Positions 11,501 to 26,500 are shown, numbered from the stretch's first letter. The stretch: DNA of 64,000 nt from Magnolia sinica (GCF_029962835.1 NC_080586.1:70371001-70435000); one strand, 5' to 3'. Notes: generated by a model from the sequence alone, not told the origin. Program-made: numbers and translations.

Positions 11501-14500
11501 TCTTCTTTCCAGATCTTCGAGGTGCAGGAAAATGTAAGAAATCTGCCTTCTTTTCTTTTAATGACAAATGACCCGTAGTTTCTTCATCTCGAATCCTCCC
11601 TTCTTCATCCATTTCGTTCTTCTGGACATTCTCTTTTGATTTAAACGGAAAAGAGGGATGGCTAGTTAGTAGAATCAGATCCAAACTTGACAGTAGATTG
11701 ACTTATGCTAGATCTGGGATATCCTCATATCCCTAGGTTCTTCCCTTTTTACTTTTTATGTGATTTTATGCTAAGGGGCATGATCCCGATAGAATGATCT
11801 CATCTGTGTGTTGAGATTTGCCTAATCCCTTTGATTAAAAAACAGTTGGTTGATTAATTTATTTACTTAAATCTTTTTTTGAGTAAAAATGGATCGACCA
11901 ATAAAAATGAGGTCAGGTTGGACATCCGTGCGCTCCACGAGGCCGGTCAATAATCGATACGACAAAGGGCTAAACCTTAACCTCGAACCGAGTAAGAAAG
12001 GAGATCGGCCTCGGGCTTCTAACACTCCCTGAAAGCAGATTGACTAAACTGCTAATCTGCCCGACGCCAAAAGGAGCTCAGCAATGACTCAAGGGAAGAA
12101 CCCAGGTTGGATGAACCCCCCCTTTGAGCGACTTCCCATCTCGGCCTCCCACTGAGCCCTTCTGCCGTTTCCAACCTAGAACCAACTGCCCAGGTCTTAC
12201 CAAACTTATTCGTCCGAGATCTTAGCCGAAGATCTAGGGAGACGATTATAACACGGATGATCTTCGCCGCAAACCTCGGGAGATCAGCATGATTCGCTCG
12301 AGATCCAAATCCCACTACAATACGTCCCTACTAAACAAGGAGACCACCTCCTACGCCACTGCCCTCTCCCACTTATAAATAGAAGCATCCCTAATGGTGA
12401 AAGGTATACACAACTCTCCACTCAAAAACCCTACGTTCAACATACCTAGCTTGCCTATCTGACTTTGGCATCGAAAGGTCTCCTGCTGCAGCCAGGGTTT
12501 CCATCTTTGTCTTCTTTTGCAGGTCCCAAGCGGTCTAAGAAGGACGTCCAGATTTCTGCATCAACAGTTTGGCGTCGTCTGTGCGAACGACATTGAAAGC
12601 CGTTCTCATCACTTACATGAGTTCAACCATGGCGAAAGGGAGAAAGAAAGCTCAGACCGCCACTGTTATGCCTAGCCCTGTGCTGCTAGAATAATTCGTG
12701 GATCGCCGGGACTCATCTTCCCAACCTCAGGCTGATTTTGTGCCCGTGGGCGCAGCACAACGATCCCAGAATTGGGGAGGTTGGCTCGTTTTTCTTGAAC
12801 ATCAAGTTGAAGCCCTGACTAGCAACCTCGATCAGATAAGGTGAATGTTAGAGCGACAGATCACTCCTCCCAACCGGGGAGCTGAGGAAGTTGTTGCTAG
12901 GGCAGTTACAGAAGTCTCTGCACCATCTTGAGCACCTATTGGCTCTCGGAGAAGTAGACAGATCGGCGCAGTGCCTTCCCACACTTCGGGCATTGCTACG
13001 TTGGCTGCCTTTGACTTACATCATAAGTTGGAGAAGAAGAGGTGTGGCAAAGATCCCAAGGTCGTGACCGAAGCAATAACTGAGAACGAGGATCCTTGGG
13101 AGGCCGAGCTCAATGAACTACAAGGTCAAATCGGCGACATATGGCGGGCCTACCGCGCACATGCGCCGACCTTGATAGAAGCAATGTTGGAAGAAACTGA
13201 GCCACCATTCACCGCCGACATCATGCACGCTCAGCTCTTGCCCAGATTCCGGATGCCGCAAATTACCCATTTAGTCCGAGGCCACTGACCCGGCCGAACA
13301 TGTAGAATCTTTCAGGGCATGGATGGAGCTTGATGGTGCATTGACTGCCGTAATATGCTGAGCATTCTCCTTGACTCTGTCAGGGGCAGCTCGGAAATGG
13401 TTTTGACAAGTGAAACCACAATCCATTAGTTCGTTCACGCAGCTCAGTAAGGCTTTTACCACCAACTTTATCGCAGGAAAGGATAGGCTGAAACCTACGA
13501 CTTACCTCCTCACCCTCCTCTAGAAAGATAATGAGTTGTTAAAGGACTACATCAAACGCTTCAACATGGTGACAATGCAAGTAGATGACTATTTGGACCA
13601 GATTGCCCTGGTCGCCATGATAGCCCTTCTAAGGGAAGGGAGGTTCTTTTTCTTGCTCGGTAAGAATCCCCCCACAACCTTGGCCGACCTCCTCAACCAA
13701 GCTCAGAAGTACTCCAATGCCGAGGAGCTTTTTAGCTCGTGAAAAGCTACGAGGAATGGAGGAAGCTCAACCAAGGAGAAACAACCCAAGGAAGAACAGG
13801 CGTTAGCTACCAGCAACAAGCGGAGACGAGACGACAACTTGACTAAGGGTCAACGTCTGAGCACAGATTCAACTCTTACACCCCCCTCAATGCAACGCCC
13901 GAACAGAGGTTCTCATGGAAGTTCGAGACAAATGAATCCTCGAATGGTCGAACCGAATGAAATCTGATGCTGACAAGTGAGACAAACGAAAGTACTGCCA
14001 CTTTAACCCAACCACGACCACTCCACTAGCGACTACTTCGACCTTAAAGAGGAGATTGAAGCCCTCATCCGTAACAGACATTTGCGAGAATATGTCAACA
14101 TGAGGGAAGAACGGGCAAATCGGAAGAATGAGCAGCCCATCAACAATGAAGCTACCGAAGAATTCCGCACCATCTTTGGTGGACCTGCTGGAGGAGGAGA
14201 CTCAAACCGAGCACGAAGAGCCTATGCCCGAAGTATCAGTCACAGCTGCTCGGAACATCAAGTCCGCATCACCAGCAGACCTCTGAAGGAATAGAAAGTA
14301 GCATCCTGCGAGCTAACCTTCACCGAAGAGGACGCCCGAGGTGTCCACCACCCTCATGATGATGTAATGGTGGTGGTCATGACTAGTCAACCGCAAAGTG
14401 TTTCGAATATTGGTGGATACTGGCAACTCGGCCGACATCCTCTTCATTGAAGCCTTTGACAAAATGGGGGTCTGGAGGTCCCGACTTCGACCTGTCAAAA

Positions 14501-17500
14501 CTCCCTTGCTCGGGTTCGCAGGGGACAGAGTCACCTCCGAGGGATCCATAAAGCTCCCAGTTACAGCGGGAGAAGGACAGAACCAGACAACGACTTTGAT
14601 CGACTTTCTTGTAGTCAACTACCCTTCCGTTTATAATATCATTCTCGGACAACCGTCCTTCAACGCTTTACGAGTAGTAGTGTCAACTCATCATCTCGTA
14701 ATGAAATTCCCAACTGAGCATGGAGTTGGGTAGGTCAAGAGAGACCAGCAGGAAGCTCGTCAGTGCTACTCCATGGCGCTAAGGACATAACACAACACGA
14801 TGACCATCACCTCCCTCGATCCTCGGGAGGACTCGATCGAAAGGGGATGTCCAATGGAGGACCTTGTGACCATCCCGCTCGACGAATCCAACCCGACCCG
14901 AGCAATATAGGTCGGCTCATCACTGGCTCCAGCTCTATGGGATGAGATCATGGATCTCCCCCGACGACACACCGACATATTCACCTGGTCCCATCGGGAC
15001 ATTCCCGATGTCAACCCAAAAGTGATGGTTCATAAAATAAATGTTGACTCCAGCTCTACGGGATGAGATCATGGATCTCCTCTGACGACACACCGACGTA
15101 TTTGCCTAGTCCCATGGGGACATTCCCAATGTCAACCCAAAAGTGATGGTTCATAAATTGAATGTTGACTCCGACCATTGACTAGTGAGGCTGAAGCGAT
15201 GTGCGTTCGAACCAGAACGGTACGCTATCATTGTCGGTTGGATTTTTATTATCTTAAATAAGTTATGAATTGATTTAAATCAATTTAATAGTTGAGGGGA
15301 TTTTCATTAAAGATTCATTCATAGGTATTGTCTTCCACATTTTTCGAAGTTTGTGAATTTAAGTATTTGACTCGATAACTGGGTTGGACCAGATTTTGTT
15401 TCTTTGCCTATCTTTACTTGCATAAAATATAAAAAGGAGATATTTGGGGCTTGCTACAAGTACTGTTGGGTTCTAGGATCATGCATATGTAGTAAAGAAT
15501 TATATGTATTTGGAGTTATAGATGTTGTATGGCATATTTTTTTGAATTAAAAAAAAAAAAAAACTGTTTTAATGGGAAACCTCTCACCTTGCAAAGGGCA
15601 TGAAGGGAAGCAACTACATATTTGGGTGTGGGAGTGGGGAAGCTTCTGTTTCAAAATGTGAACGAGTATAAATAACCAAGTAAGTGGGAGCAAGAGCACA
15701 GTCTGAAGTGTGATTTGAAGTGGGAGCAGCCCCTGGTTGGAACTTGGAAGGTTCTTGCAACTAAGAATCATATCTTTTTCCTCTTCGTCTTCTCATATTC
15801 TTCTTTCTTCCTGCAAAATCCTTCCAACTACATCATTTGGCCATGTGTAAGAAAACTAGAGATGGCTCCATTATATAAGGGAACTTTTATTAGTGTTGAA
15901 GGGTTTGAAAGGAGGCTGAGAAGAAGAACAAAAGGACTTTGATAGAGATCGGGAGTGTTAATGACAAAAAATGTGAGCTGTACAGCCCCACCTAGGTGAT
16001 GGAAATGAGGGCCATATAGCCATACGGCCCACCTTGGCTTTTGTATTGGTAATGTAGTCCCTTAACTTATTTGGTGCATCTAAATTGGGTAATATACTCT
16101 GTACAAGGTAAGGGGGATGTTGTCATTTTTGCTTATAACTAAAAGTATATAAGAAGTGGTGGGGAATGTCATAATCCTAACTCTTTTTCCTCTCCCATTT
16201 TTTCACTTTCCTCTTCTATTGCTTTTCCTTCCCTCTCCTACAACTACAGGGAGAAGGATAAGTAAGTTTTTTTCACTCACTGAAGATAGGGCCTTGGAAT
16301 TTTTGGCAAAAAAGGATTCATGGAGCTGAGCCCAAATAGTTGGGACAAGGCAACAATCATGATTCTTTGGTCTTTTTTTTTTTTTTCTCAGCGTTGTCTC
16401 TATTTCCAAATTTCACTGGTTTCAGTTGTGCAGGTTGCTTTCAAAACTGGAGACTTCAAACAACAAGTTATCTTTATTGGGGGATTGACGGATGGATTTT
16501 TGGCAACTGAGTATGTTGATGTACCTCTTCACATCCATGGCTCCATGCTTCTATTTTTGCTATCATTACATTCACGCAACTGTTCATTTTTCTTTTTCTT
16601 TTTTCCTTTCCTGGCAATAACATATATGATATACCACTATGTATATCATTCCATGCTTGAAATCTTATACTGAGAAATTCTAATAATGTACATGGGACAT
16701 CAGTGAAAAACAATTTATAAGTTCTGTAGACTTGTAAACTTGTTAAAAAGCTCATCTACTTGCATAGAATTTTTCAACAGTTCTTACTGCATTGACTTTC
16801 TCTTTTGTTTATAGTGAGCTATCTTTTAATTGAGCTTTGCTAAGCATACATGTGTGTACTAGGTGGCTCATGTGCATGCATGCATTTGCCTGTGTGGGAT
16901 GAGATCCAATCCATTCATTAGAGCACTACCACTGTAGATGTTGTTGCCTAAGAATCAGGTTGGTCCTCCTGGTTGAAGCTTTTTTTTTTTTTTACTATCC
17001 AACTGCTTTGAAAACGGTGGTCCACCTATTGATTGAACCAGATTTGTTTTCATGCAAAAGCATCTACATGGTCAAACCCACTTGAGACGGTTTGGATATT
17101 GCACCTGTACACTTTGTTGAGATTCTTGAGGCACAGTGTCATGTGCATGAGCTGCCTTGCATACAAATGTGGGCTTCGCAAAGCTCCTTTCATTTTATTA
17201 GCCTTTAGCCTGCATTTTGTGCCATGGGGCTTTGTTGATGTACGTTATCATTGGAAATGAAAAGCCACAGAGATGATTTTCATTATTTAGTATCACTATG
17301 ATGAACACTGTTGCAGATGTCAGGGATTTATTGCAGGACCCTTCTAGACAGGGCCCTGCTCCTGTTCACATTTCAGAATCCTGCTTCTTACGTGTTCACA
17401 CCACTAACATTTTAAGAAGCAGATGATTTCTTTTGGCTTTTGGTCCGCCTTAAGGGCTACCGTCCTTCGTAGGTGAGAGGGATGAGATGGCGTGGAAAGA

Positions 17501-20500
17501 GGATAAGTTGGGTCGGTTCTCTGTTCAGTCGTTCCACGGGATGGTTCAAGGGTTCTTGGTGGGAGTGTATTGTGGTCACACCTCTTTTGTTTGGTTCTAT
17601 GGCGCCCCTCCTAAGGTAGTGGCTTTTGTGTGGTTGGTGGGCAGGAATAGGGTGCTTACTATTGATAATCTTCTAAAGATGTCGATGGTTATTCCCAATA
17701 TCTGTGTAATGTGCATGTTGAATGTGGAGTTGATAAATCATTTGTTCATCTATTGTTCTTTTGCTAGAGAAGTGTGGGAGAGATTATTTGATGCAGGACA
17801 TAGAAAATTAAATATGATATGCAAGATTGCAGGCTTAGATCACACCAATTCAAAAACAATCACACAAATTCCACATCCCACATGAAAATCCAAACATTCA
17901 ATTAAAGGGGAATCTATGCGGGTCCAAGCCGACACAGGCTAGGACTGGACCGATAAAATTATAAACCAAACAATGTCAAAGGGAAATAAAATCAACTACT
18001 CATGCATAAAAATCAGTCCCTAATCCAAGGGATTCCCTAATTTCAATTCAAGGAACCCTAAGGTGATAAAAAGGGGCAAATCAATTAGGGATCATGTAAT
18101 ATAGGGTTAGGATTCATGAAAAAATGGCTATGAGAGGATAAAACCTGAGCCAAAAGATAATCCCGCGTGTGGACAGTAACAATGGCCCAGACGGACGTGC
18201 GTGTGATCCCGACTGCACGTGTGTGGGGCCCACTATTCAGAAAAAGGCCACCTTGGCCTTGGTCGGCCAGGGATGGACTCCAAAACCTCCAAATTTCAGC
18301 TCGATCCGATGTACGGTTTGTGCGTGGTGCTCCGCCAAAGTTTCAACTCGCCTGCGGGCCGAAATCTGGAAACCTGCTTCAATGAAGAAATCTGATGCAA
18401 CAAAAGGACAAATTCGAAGTACGGATGGTGGGGGAAGATGGAAAAAAAAAGATGATGGAAGATGGGGGTGAATTGGGATCGATGTGGCTTCGCACCAAGG
18501 TAGTTAGCCCTTCGAAAAGGGAGGGCTTCGCACCCACTTTTGAATTCTTCCACAACTCACGAAGAGAGCAGAAAAATACAGCAGGAATTTTTTATTAACT
18601 TCAATCAATGAAAAGAACTACAAGGGGTGCCTATTTATAGGGAGAACCCTATACCCAAAAACTTGCACCATGTGCGACACTTATTACTTGGCGATGAAGT
18701 AAACTAAAATAAAAATCAAACGAGGAAATCTAAAGCATTCACGATGTTCTAAATAATAACAATAAGCAAAACCTAAAATATAAAACCAATCTGACGAGTG
18801 GGCCACGATCATGAGATCCCATGGTGGGCTTTTCTTGACTATCGGGCCACTTTTCTGAACCAAAACTCGACTTCTAGCTAGGAGGCCCTCCTTGGACGTC
18901 GTCATCGAGGCAGATCGATGGTGGGGTCCTCCATCTACGTACGTACGTGCGTAGGGAGGGCGGCGTGAGTGTGCGTGTGCGCGTGATGTCCCCATCATTA
19001 TTCGTCTCTTTCAAGGTGTCGTGGGTGATGCCGGAGTCCTTAGGAACTTGTTTCTTGCATGGCACTGGGGTGGGATTGGCAAAAAAGGAAGGGTGGTTTG
19101 GAGATTAGCCATGTTGGCAGTTGCCTGGGCTCTTTTGGGGGAAAGGAATAATCGGTGCTTCCGGAACCGAGATGGGTTGGCACTGGAGGTCTTTAGAAGG
19201 GCAAAGCTTGCATGTTTTAGGATGGGTTTCTCGTTTTAAGGTTTTGAGAGCCCACCTAATGGATATGGATTTGGGCCGTAAACCTAGCACCTTCTCTTGT
19301 CTATTCTTTAGTTAAATTGCATTAGAACTCATAGTTAGGAGGAAGGGGAATTTTTGCTTTTGTTACTCTGGGGTGTTTTAGTCGTTTTCACTTGCTTATG
19401 ATTAATATAAATAGGAAGAGAGGGGAGGTGCAGCCCTGGAATCCTCCTTTCCTTTCTTTTCACCACTCTCTCTTCTCCTCTTGTTTATTCTTCTTTCTTC
19501 CACTTATATTTTACAAATCTACATGGTATCAGAGTCAGGTTGTTTCCATCTACCTTATCCTTATTTCCTCATTTTATTTTTTAGGCTCTCTCATCCCTTT
19601 TGTGCTGAAAATCTTTTAAGAAACTTGGGGCTTCTTTTCTTTCTGTTGTGTTGGGCCTTTGTAATGGTCCGTACGTGAGAAGGGGATGAAGTGTTTGTGA
19701 TTATTGCCTCTCATGGGATGTGTGAACGTGTGGGCTGATTGCCTTCGTCACATTCCATGTTCATGATCATCAACACTTGTGATTGGTTACTATGGTTAGA
19801 ATGTATGGACCAATGTTTTAAATAGCGTGTAGCGTATAGCCATATAGCGTAGCGTTTGGCCCTCTATAGCGCGTAGCATAAGCTACACAATACATAATAA
19901 TTTTTAATTAAAAAATATGATAAAATTTACAAAATGCGTAATTCCTATGAGTTATTGACTGTGAATCTGGATCATCAACCACATATTTCCATGCAAAAGC
20001 TCCATTTCTTCACCTTTAGACGTTTCTAAGTGTGACCTCTTTTTTTTTTTTTTTTCATTTATTGAAACATCACAAATTCATAATACGTACCACAATTTGG
20101 ATGGTATGGATTGATCTACGTGCTCTATCCACGATATGGACCACAATTTGGATAGTCCGGAGTGATCTAATGTAGTGCCACGTATGGTGGGGATGAGTCA
20201 CCGCCATTTTAAAATAGGTTTTGAACTAGCATTAGAAGAAAAACTAAAAAAAAGAGAGGAGATTCCAGGTAGCATACGCTGCCTACGCTACATGCTCTAT
20301 AGCTTATGCTACATGCCCCGTAGTTTATGCTACTAGGGAGTTATGCTACTTGCATAGGCTATGAGCGCTACCGAAAACACTGGTGGGCTGTATCGCTGTA
20401 CGGTTCATATTTCTCATGCATTAACAATAAGAAAATTAAAATCTTTTCAACAATGACTGCAACGCCATACTCCTTACCTGAGAAAATCTGCCGGTTACAT

Positions 20501-23500
20501 TCCAGGCAAGTAGACCAAACCCTGCCTGAACTGTAATTTTCCAAAAGATGTGCCCATATTCCTTCCACACTCCAGCTGACCAGCCCTGAATCAGATCGCT
20601 GACTGAGATTGGAAATACCCATTGGATACCAAATTGACTCATCAAAGCAGGCCAAGTACTCTTAGCAGTCGCGCAATGTATGAACAGTTGGTTAACAGAC
20701 TCCTCACTTGCATAACACATCAAACAGTGATTGGAGATAGCCACTGTCTTTTCAGATGAGCAACTGTTAAAATCTTGTCAAGGAAAATGTTCAACTTTTG
20801 AAACCTTGTCGAGGAAAGCTGTCCAAATGAAGGCTCTAACACTCAAAGGAATCTTAGCTGACCAAATCTTGTCTAATGGATCCCCCTTGTTCCCCACCCA
20901 CAAGATAAAGCAGCAGAGATCTGACCAAGAAATTGCTGTTGGATTCAAGAGTCCATATGCACCGGTCAGCACCATTTCTTGGAAGGCAAACGCCCTTGAA
21001 CAAATATGGTCACACCAGACAGCTCACCAATCTCCCGTTCCATCAGATGTCTGTGAAAAGATGGCAGCCAATCTGTTTTCTCCCCAACATGCTCGAAACA
21101 AATGATCAATGCAGACCACTATTAGTTACTTGCAAGAGAGTATAAACCTTCAAACCTCTTGCACAGTGGGACCTTGCTGCGCCAGAAGACTTACCAAAAA
21201 TGTATAGAGCTCCTGCTGCCCACTCTAAACCCGAGGAAAGTTGGAACGGAATTCCATTGCCCAAGAAATGGTCATCCAAACAAATGGGCCATCCCAACTA
21301 GTAGCTAGATTGATGTCCCATCCATTGGAGGCCTCATCATACTTCTCAAGCACGGACTTCAGCAGTGAGGAGCTTCAGTCTGCAACCCTCCACCTCTTGG
21401 ATAGCAGAGATGTTTTAACACTTTTGCCATCTCTCAGACCCAAGATCCCAGCTGATGTAGGTTTACAAACCCCCTCCAATCAACTAAATGAAATCTGTGT
21501 GCGCGCCATCTTCGTCGTTCTAGAAAATGTTTCTGTTTAGATTCAATGCAAGCCGCTACTTTTATAGGCAACCTGAGGATCGATAGCATAAAAATCAGCA
21601 AACTGGATAGGACAGGCTTAATCAACGTGATCCTGCCCCCTATGGAAAGAAGTCTCCCATTCCAAGAGGCTAATCTCCAGTGGAATTTTTCAATTACTTT
21701 ATCCCAGTACTCTGCTGGAGGTCTGGGCCTAGTTGCCAGAATCTTGAGATGTTTGATTGGAGGGCAGGAAACCACAACCAATCTTCCGAGCCAAATCAGA
21801 TATGCGATCAACATTGAGATTAATTCCTGCATAGTGATTTTTGACAAATTGATTCTCAGCCCAGAGACAATCTCAAAACAATAGGAGGATGCCCCTGAAA
21901 TTCTGTACTTCCCTATCTGAGTTGTCCTCGAAGAGTAATGTATGATCTCCGTATTGGATGTGCATAATCATGTGATCCTGGACCCCACCTATATGATGTT
22001 AATGATCCTCGAGCTCTTTAGAGTGGAATGAGTTATGTTGTGTGCTTGATTTAGGAGCTATTTTTGGCGCGCATGATGGCATAAGGAGAGTAAAAACTGA
22101 TATTTCTTAAGATGGCCCATCCTCCTCACCACTTTGGACAATATGGTTTGAATGCACCAGTAGGTGGTTCCAAGATAGTCCAACTCTCTAAGGGCTGTCT
22201 TTTTGAAAGATAGAAGTGACATAGGACAACTAACCACTTGCTCTGAAAGCTTGAATTGATAAAGTGTGGTGAATCAATCCCTTTATCTCATAGCCCAGGT
22301 CAGGCCCTCGGCGACCCCCCTAGTGGGCCCCACTTCGCATGGGGTCTCGCCTCACGCGAGCCAACTGCCTCGCACGAGCTGCCCACCCCGAGTGTGCCCC
22401 CACTTCACATAGACCACCCCACTTGAGTCCGATGTGAAAATGCCCCTGCATTAATCACTCTCAGTGAGGAGTCTCGAACATGAGACCTCCCGCTCTAATA
22501 CCACTTTTGACGTAGGACAACTAACCACTTGCTCTAAAAGCTCCAACTGATAGAGCGTGGCGAATCAATTCCTTTATCTCATAGCCCAGGTCAGGCCCTC
22601 GATCAAACCCTCCTCGTGGGCCCCACTTTACATGGATCTCGCCTCACACAGACCACCCACCCCGAGTGTGCCCCCGCTTCACACAGGCCACCCCACTCGA
22701 GCTCGTTATGAAAATGCCCCTGCATTAAGAAGACTAGTTATTGAGTGGGCTAGATAGCTCATACTCTTTGTAGATAAGCCTATTGACTTTTTCTAGGGTT
22801 CTTGGGGGTTTCTGCCTTTGTATTGCCACGGATGATATGATGCCTTAGGGCGTGTTTGATTTTTCAATTCACTGGGAAATACCTGGGTAAATGGTAATAA
22901 TTATTTCCCTCCGTAGTTGCCGCACTCTTCCCTGTAACTGATTTGACAGCCTACTTTTTGGAGGTAAAAATGGCAAATACTGTAAAACGTTTGTGGGTCC
23001 CACCATGATGCATATCATATGTCCACACCGTTCATCCATTATGTTAGATAAATTTATGATATAAGCCAAAAAAATGAGGCATATCTAATGCTCAAGTGCA
23101 GTGTTCGAGTTGTCGACGAAATCTCGATATTATCGCCGATAATATCGGTGTCGCTGGCCCAGCGACACCGAAACCCCATTTTTTCGTTTCTCTTCGGATT
23201 ATCGGTGAAATATCGCAATATCGGCGAAATATCGACGAAAATCTTGGATTATCGCCGACCAAAAATCCAATAAATAGGTAAGAAAACCTCTCTTTCAAAA
23301 AATTGGAAAAAATATCGGAACGGGAAGATCTCTTACTTGTTGATCGGAAATCGGAGCTCCGAAGATCGCCTCGATCAACATCAGAAGAACGCCGATCGAC
23401 AGCACCGGATTTACAGGTAAGAAAATCCTCCTTTCTTCGGCAACAATCCTCCTCCAAAAACCCCCTTTCTTCGGCCGCATTTTCTCTTCGGTGAGATTTT

Positions 23501-26500
23501 AGGTTTTGTTTTTTTTTTTTTTAAAAAAAAAGAAAAAGAAAAAAAAAAGAAGAAGAAGAAGAAAGGAAGATATGTAGTGTGAGTCGCGCGTGATGCGGTT
23601 TCGCTAGTGACGCTGCCAGGTGGTTGGTCGTGATGTTATGTGGGCCCACCATGATCTATGTGTTTTATCAACACCGTCCATTCATTTTTACAAGTCGTTT
23701 TAATTAATTTTCTCATAAATGAGATTGACTAGAATCTCAGGTGGACCACACCATGGGAAAATAGTAATGATTGAACGTCTATCACTAAAAACCTCTTAGG
23801 CCCACTGTAACGTTTATTTGACATCTAACCTGTGGATTAGGTCACACGGCATGTAGATTAGTTCATACGGACCTGGATGAAGGCAAAAAACAAATATCAG
23901 CTTGATCCAAAATTGTTGTAGCTCCAGGAAGTTTTTAATGGTAAGAGTTCAATCAACGCTGTGTGGTCCATTTGAGATTTTGATCCACTTTAGTTTTGGA
24001 TTCCTACCATAAAATTGTCTCTAAAATGAATTAGACGGCATGGATGATACACATACATCATGTTTGAAGTCCACGGAGCACCAACCATGCTAGTCCTAGG
24101 GAGTATCCAGTCCGTTTGAGGCAGCGGATTGCGTACGTGAGTAAGTCGTACGGGTTGGAACTCAATAAACTCGGTGAGGTCCACCGTGATTTATTTATTT
24201 TATCCACTCCGTCCATACATTTTAATAGATAATTATAGGCCTTTAGGAAAACAAATGAGGCATATCCAATGTTCAAATGGACCACACCACAAGAAACAGT
24301 TGTATTGAATGTCTACCAATGAAAAATACTTGGAGGGCCACAGAAGTTTTGGATCAAGCTTATATTTGTGTTTTCCCTTCATCCATGTCTGTATGATCTT
24401 ATGAATAGGTTGGATGAAAAATAAACATCACTATGGGGCCTAGAAAGGTTTCAACGGTGAAAATCATTATCCCCACTATTTCCAGTGGTAAGATCTACTT
24501 AATCTTTGGATATGAATCAATTTTGGGCTCAACCCCTTAAATTTGATGGAAAAATGGATGGATGGCGTGGATATACCACATACATTCAATGTGGGCCCAA
24601 ATGAGTGGTCAATTATGTTTAAACGGTGGTCACTAAATCTCCACTATTTTCTCTCGTGCGACTGCCCTGAGTTTTGGATCCATATGATTTTTTATCTGAT
24701 GTCCTAAAATGATCTAAAAAAACGGATGGACGGGGTGGATTTTTTAAAAACATTATGATGGCCCCACGTAGCATCTCAGTGCAGGAAGGAAATCATCGTC
24801 CGGGACGCGGATTAGCTGTTAAGTAGAGAGACTCGCTGCTGAGGTGACGTCACCTAGTTTTGTAGGCCCCACCATGATGTATGTGTTGTATCCTCACGGT
24901 CTATTTATTTTTTTAGACCATTTTAGGGTATGAGACCAAAAATGAGGTATATCCCAATCTCAAGTGGACCACATTACAGGAAACAGTGTTGAATGAGCGT
25001 CGACCATTAAAAACATTTTGGGGGCCATAAAAGTTTTGGATCAAGTTAAATCCCACTGCGGCGTGAGTGTGTGATGGTGTGTGTGCTGTAAAAAAAGAAA
25101 AGAAAAAAAAAAAAAGGAAACAGTGTTGAATGAACGTAGACCATTAAAAACCTTTTGAGCCCATAAAAGTATTGGATCAAGTAATATTTGATTTTCCCCC
25201 TCATCTAGGTCTGTATGACCTAATCATACATATTGGATGTCAAATAAATAGTACAGTGGGCCTTAGTAGGATTTTAATGGTGGATATCCAATCATTATTG
25301 TTTTCATGTAGTGTGGTCCATTAGAGATTTGGATCTGACTCCTTCTTTATTCCGTAAACTAAAATGATATCTTCGAATGGTTGGACGGTGTGGATACGAA
25401 TACTAAGTAATTTATGTGGGGTCCACTGTGATTTACATATTTTATCCACTCCGTCCATTCATCTTATCAGATAAATTGAGGGCTTTAGCCCAAAAACTAA
25501 GTATATCCAAATCTCAAGTGGACCTCACCACGGAAACAGTGTGAATTGAAATTATACCGTCTAAAATTCCATGAGGCCAAAGAAGTTTTGGATCAATCTG
25601 TTATTTGTGTTTTTCCTTCATCCATGTCTTTGTGATCTTATGAATGGGTTGGATGACAAATAAACATCACTGTAGGCCCTACCAAGGTTTCAACTATGGA
25701 AAGCATTAATACCACTGTTTCATATGGTGTGGTCCACTTGAGCTTTGGACATGCTTCAAATTGTGAAACAACCATTAAAATGAGCTGAAAAAACGGATGG
25801 ACGGCGTGGATAACCCACGCACATAGATGGTGGGCCCAACATGTTGGGCAACAGTAGTACTCTCAACTGCCACGGGATCCGGACAATGATTATGAGCCAC
25901 CTCGTCATTCTATGTGGGGATGAAATATGGCAAGAAATGTGTATTTTTTTAATTCATTTACTTCTGCATGTCTTCATTGTTATAAGCTTACATTTGTATT
26001 ATATAAACTCATTTTGGTTACCATTTGAGTGATTTCTTACGACAACGCATGCCTTTTGACCCCTATTAAATGGAAACTTCTTATTTAATGCATTCTTTTT
26101 GCAATTTTTTTATTCCTGAATATGTAAATATGTGTATTTAGGCATGTCCTGAAGTTTCACTGAAAAATTCCACCATTTTCTCCATGTTTCCCCCTTTTTC
26201 CTTGCATTTCCGGTTATCGGCGATATTATCAGCGATAACGATATTATATCTTTATCTTCGGCCAGCGAAACTTGTAGCGATACCGACAACTCGAACACTG
26301 CTCAAGTGGACCACGCCATAGAAAAATGTGAATTAAATACTTATCGTTAAAAATTTACTGGGGCCATTGTTTCTTTTGGTATGGGCCAGTTGAGTGTTAG
26401 ATCTAACTCATTTTTCTTCTCATATCTCAAAATGTTGTGATAAAATGGATGGACGGAACAAATATATCATATACATCAAGATCGGGTCTTAAAATGGCCA

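Larger units (their letters stand above)
11885..15235 (+). mobile_element. truncated Ty3/Gypsy LTR retrotransposon
   Basis: A 5' LTR lies within roughly 11,885-12,566. It contains a TATAAATAG box near 12,374, ends ...CATCAACA and is followed by the PBS-type sequence TTTGGCGTCGTCTGTGCGAA at 12,568. After it come a degenerate gag, a protease with a DTG site, and the beginning of reverse transcriptase, where the copy stops. There is no integrase and no 3' LTR, so it is a truncated element. The 5' LTR edge is not resolved. It lies in intron 1 in the sense direction. Confidence 0.75.
23099..26300. mobile_element. hAT-like element, 3.2 kb, TSD CTCAAGTG
   Basis: Perfect 17-bp terminal inverted repeats, CAGTGTTCGAGTTGTCG and its complement, flanked by identical 8-bp duplications CTCAAGTG (23,091-23,098; 26,301-26,308). 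This is the hAT signature. Subterminal regions carry repeated ATATCGG/CCGATAT words. No transposase frame is visible; the interior holds four or more foldback repeats (23,630-25,852), so it is non-autonomous. Confidence 0.9.
22990..26500. repeat. foldback repeat inside the Harbinger-like element, split by hAT
   Basis: Left arm 22,990-23,098 (GTGGGTCCCACCATGATG...) and right arm 26,301-26,500 belong to one foldback copy. Removing the intervening hAT element and one CTCAAGTG restores ...GCTCAAGTGGACCACGCC, the family's usual sequence. Confidence 0.8.

Noticed and set aside
18139-18471. Frames inside the solo LTR
   Set aside because: LTR sequence without coding domain; frames are accidental.
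23092-23494. Frames of 121, 63 and 61 codons at the left end of the hAT element
   Set aside because: They translate the ATATCGG word array and show no transposase (hATC) motif.
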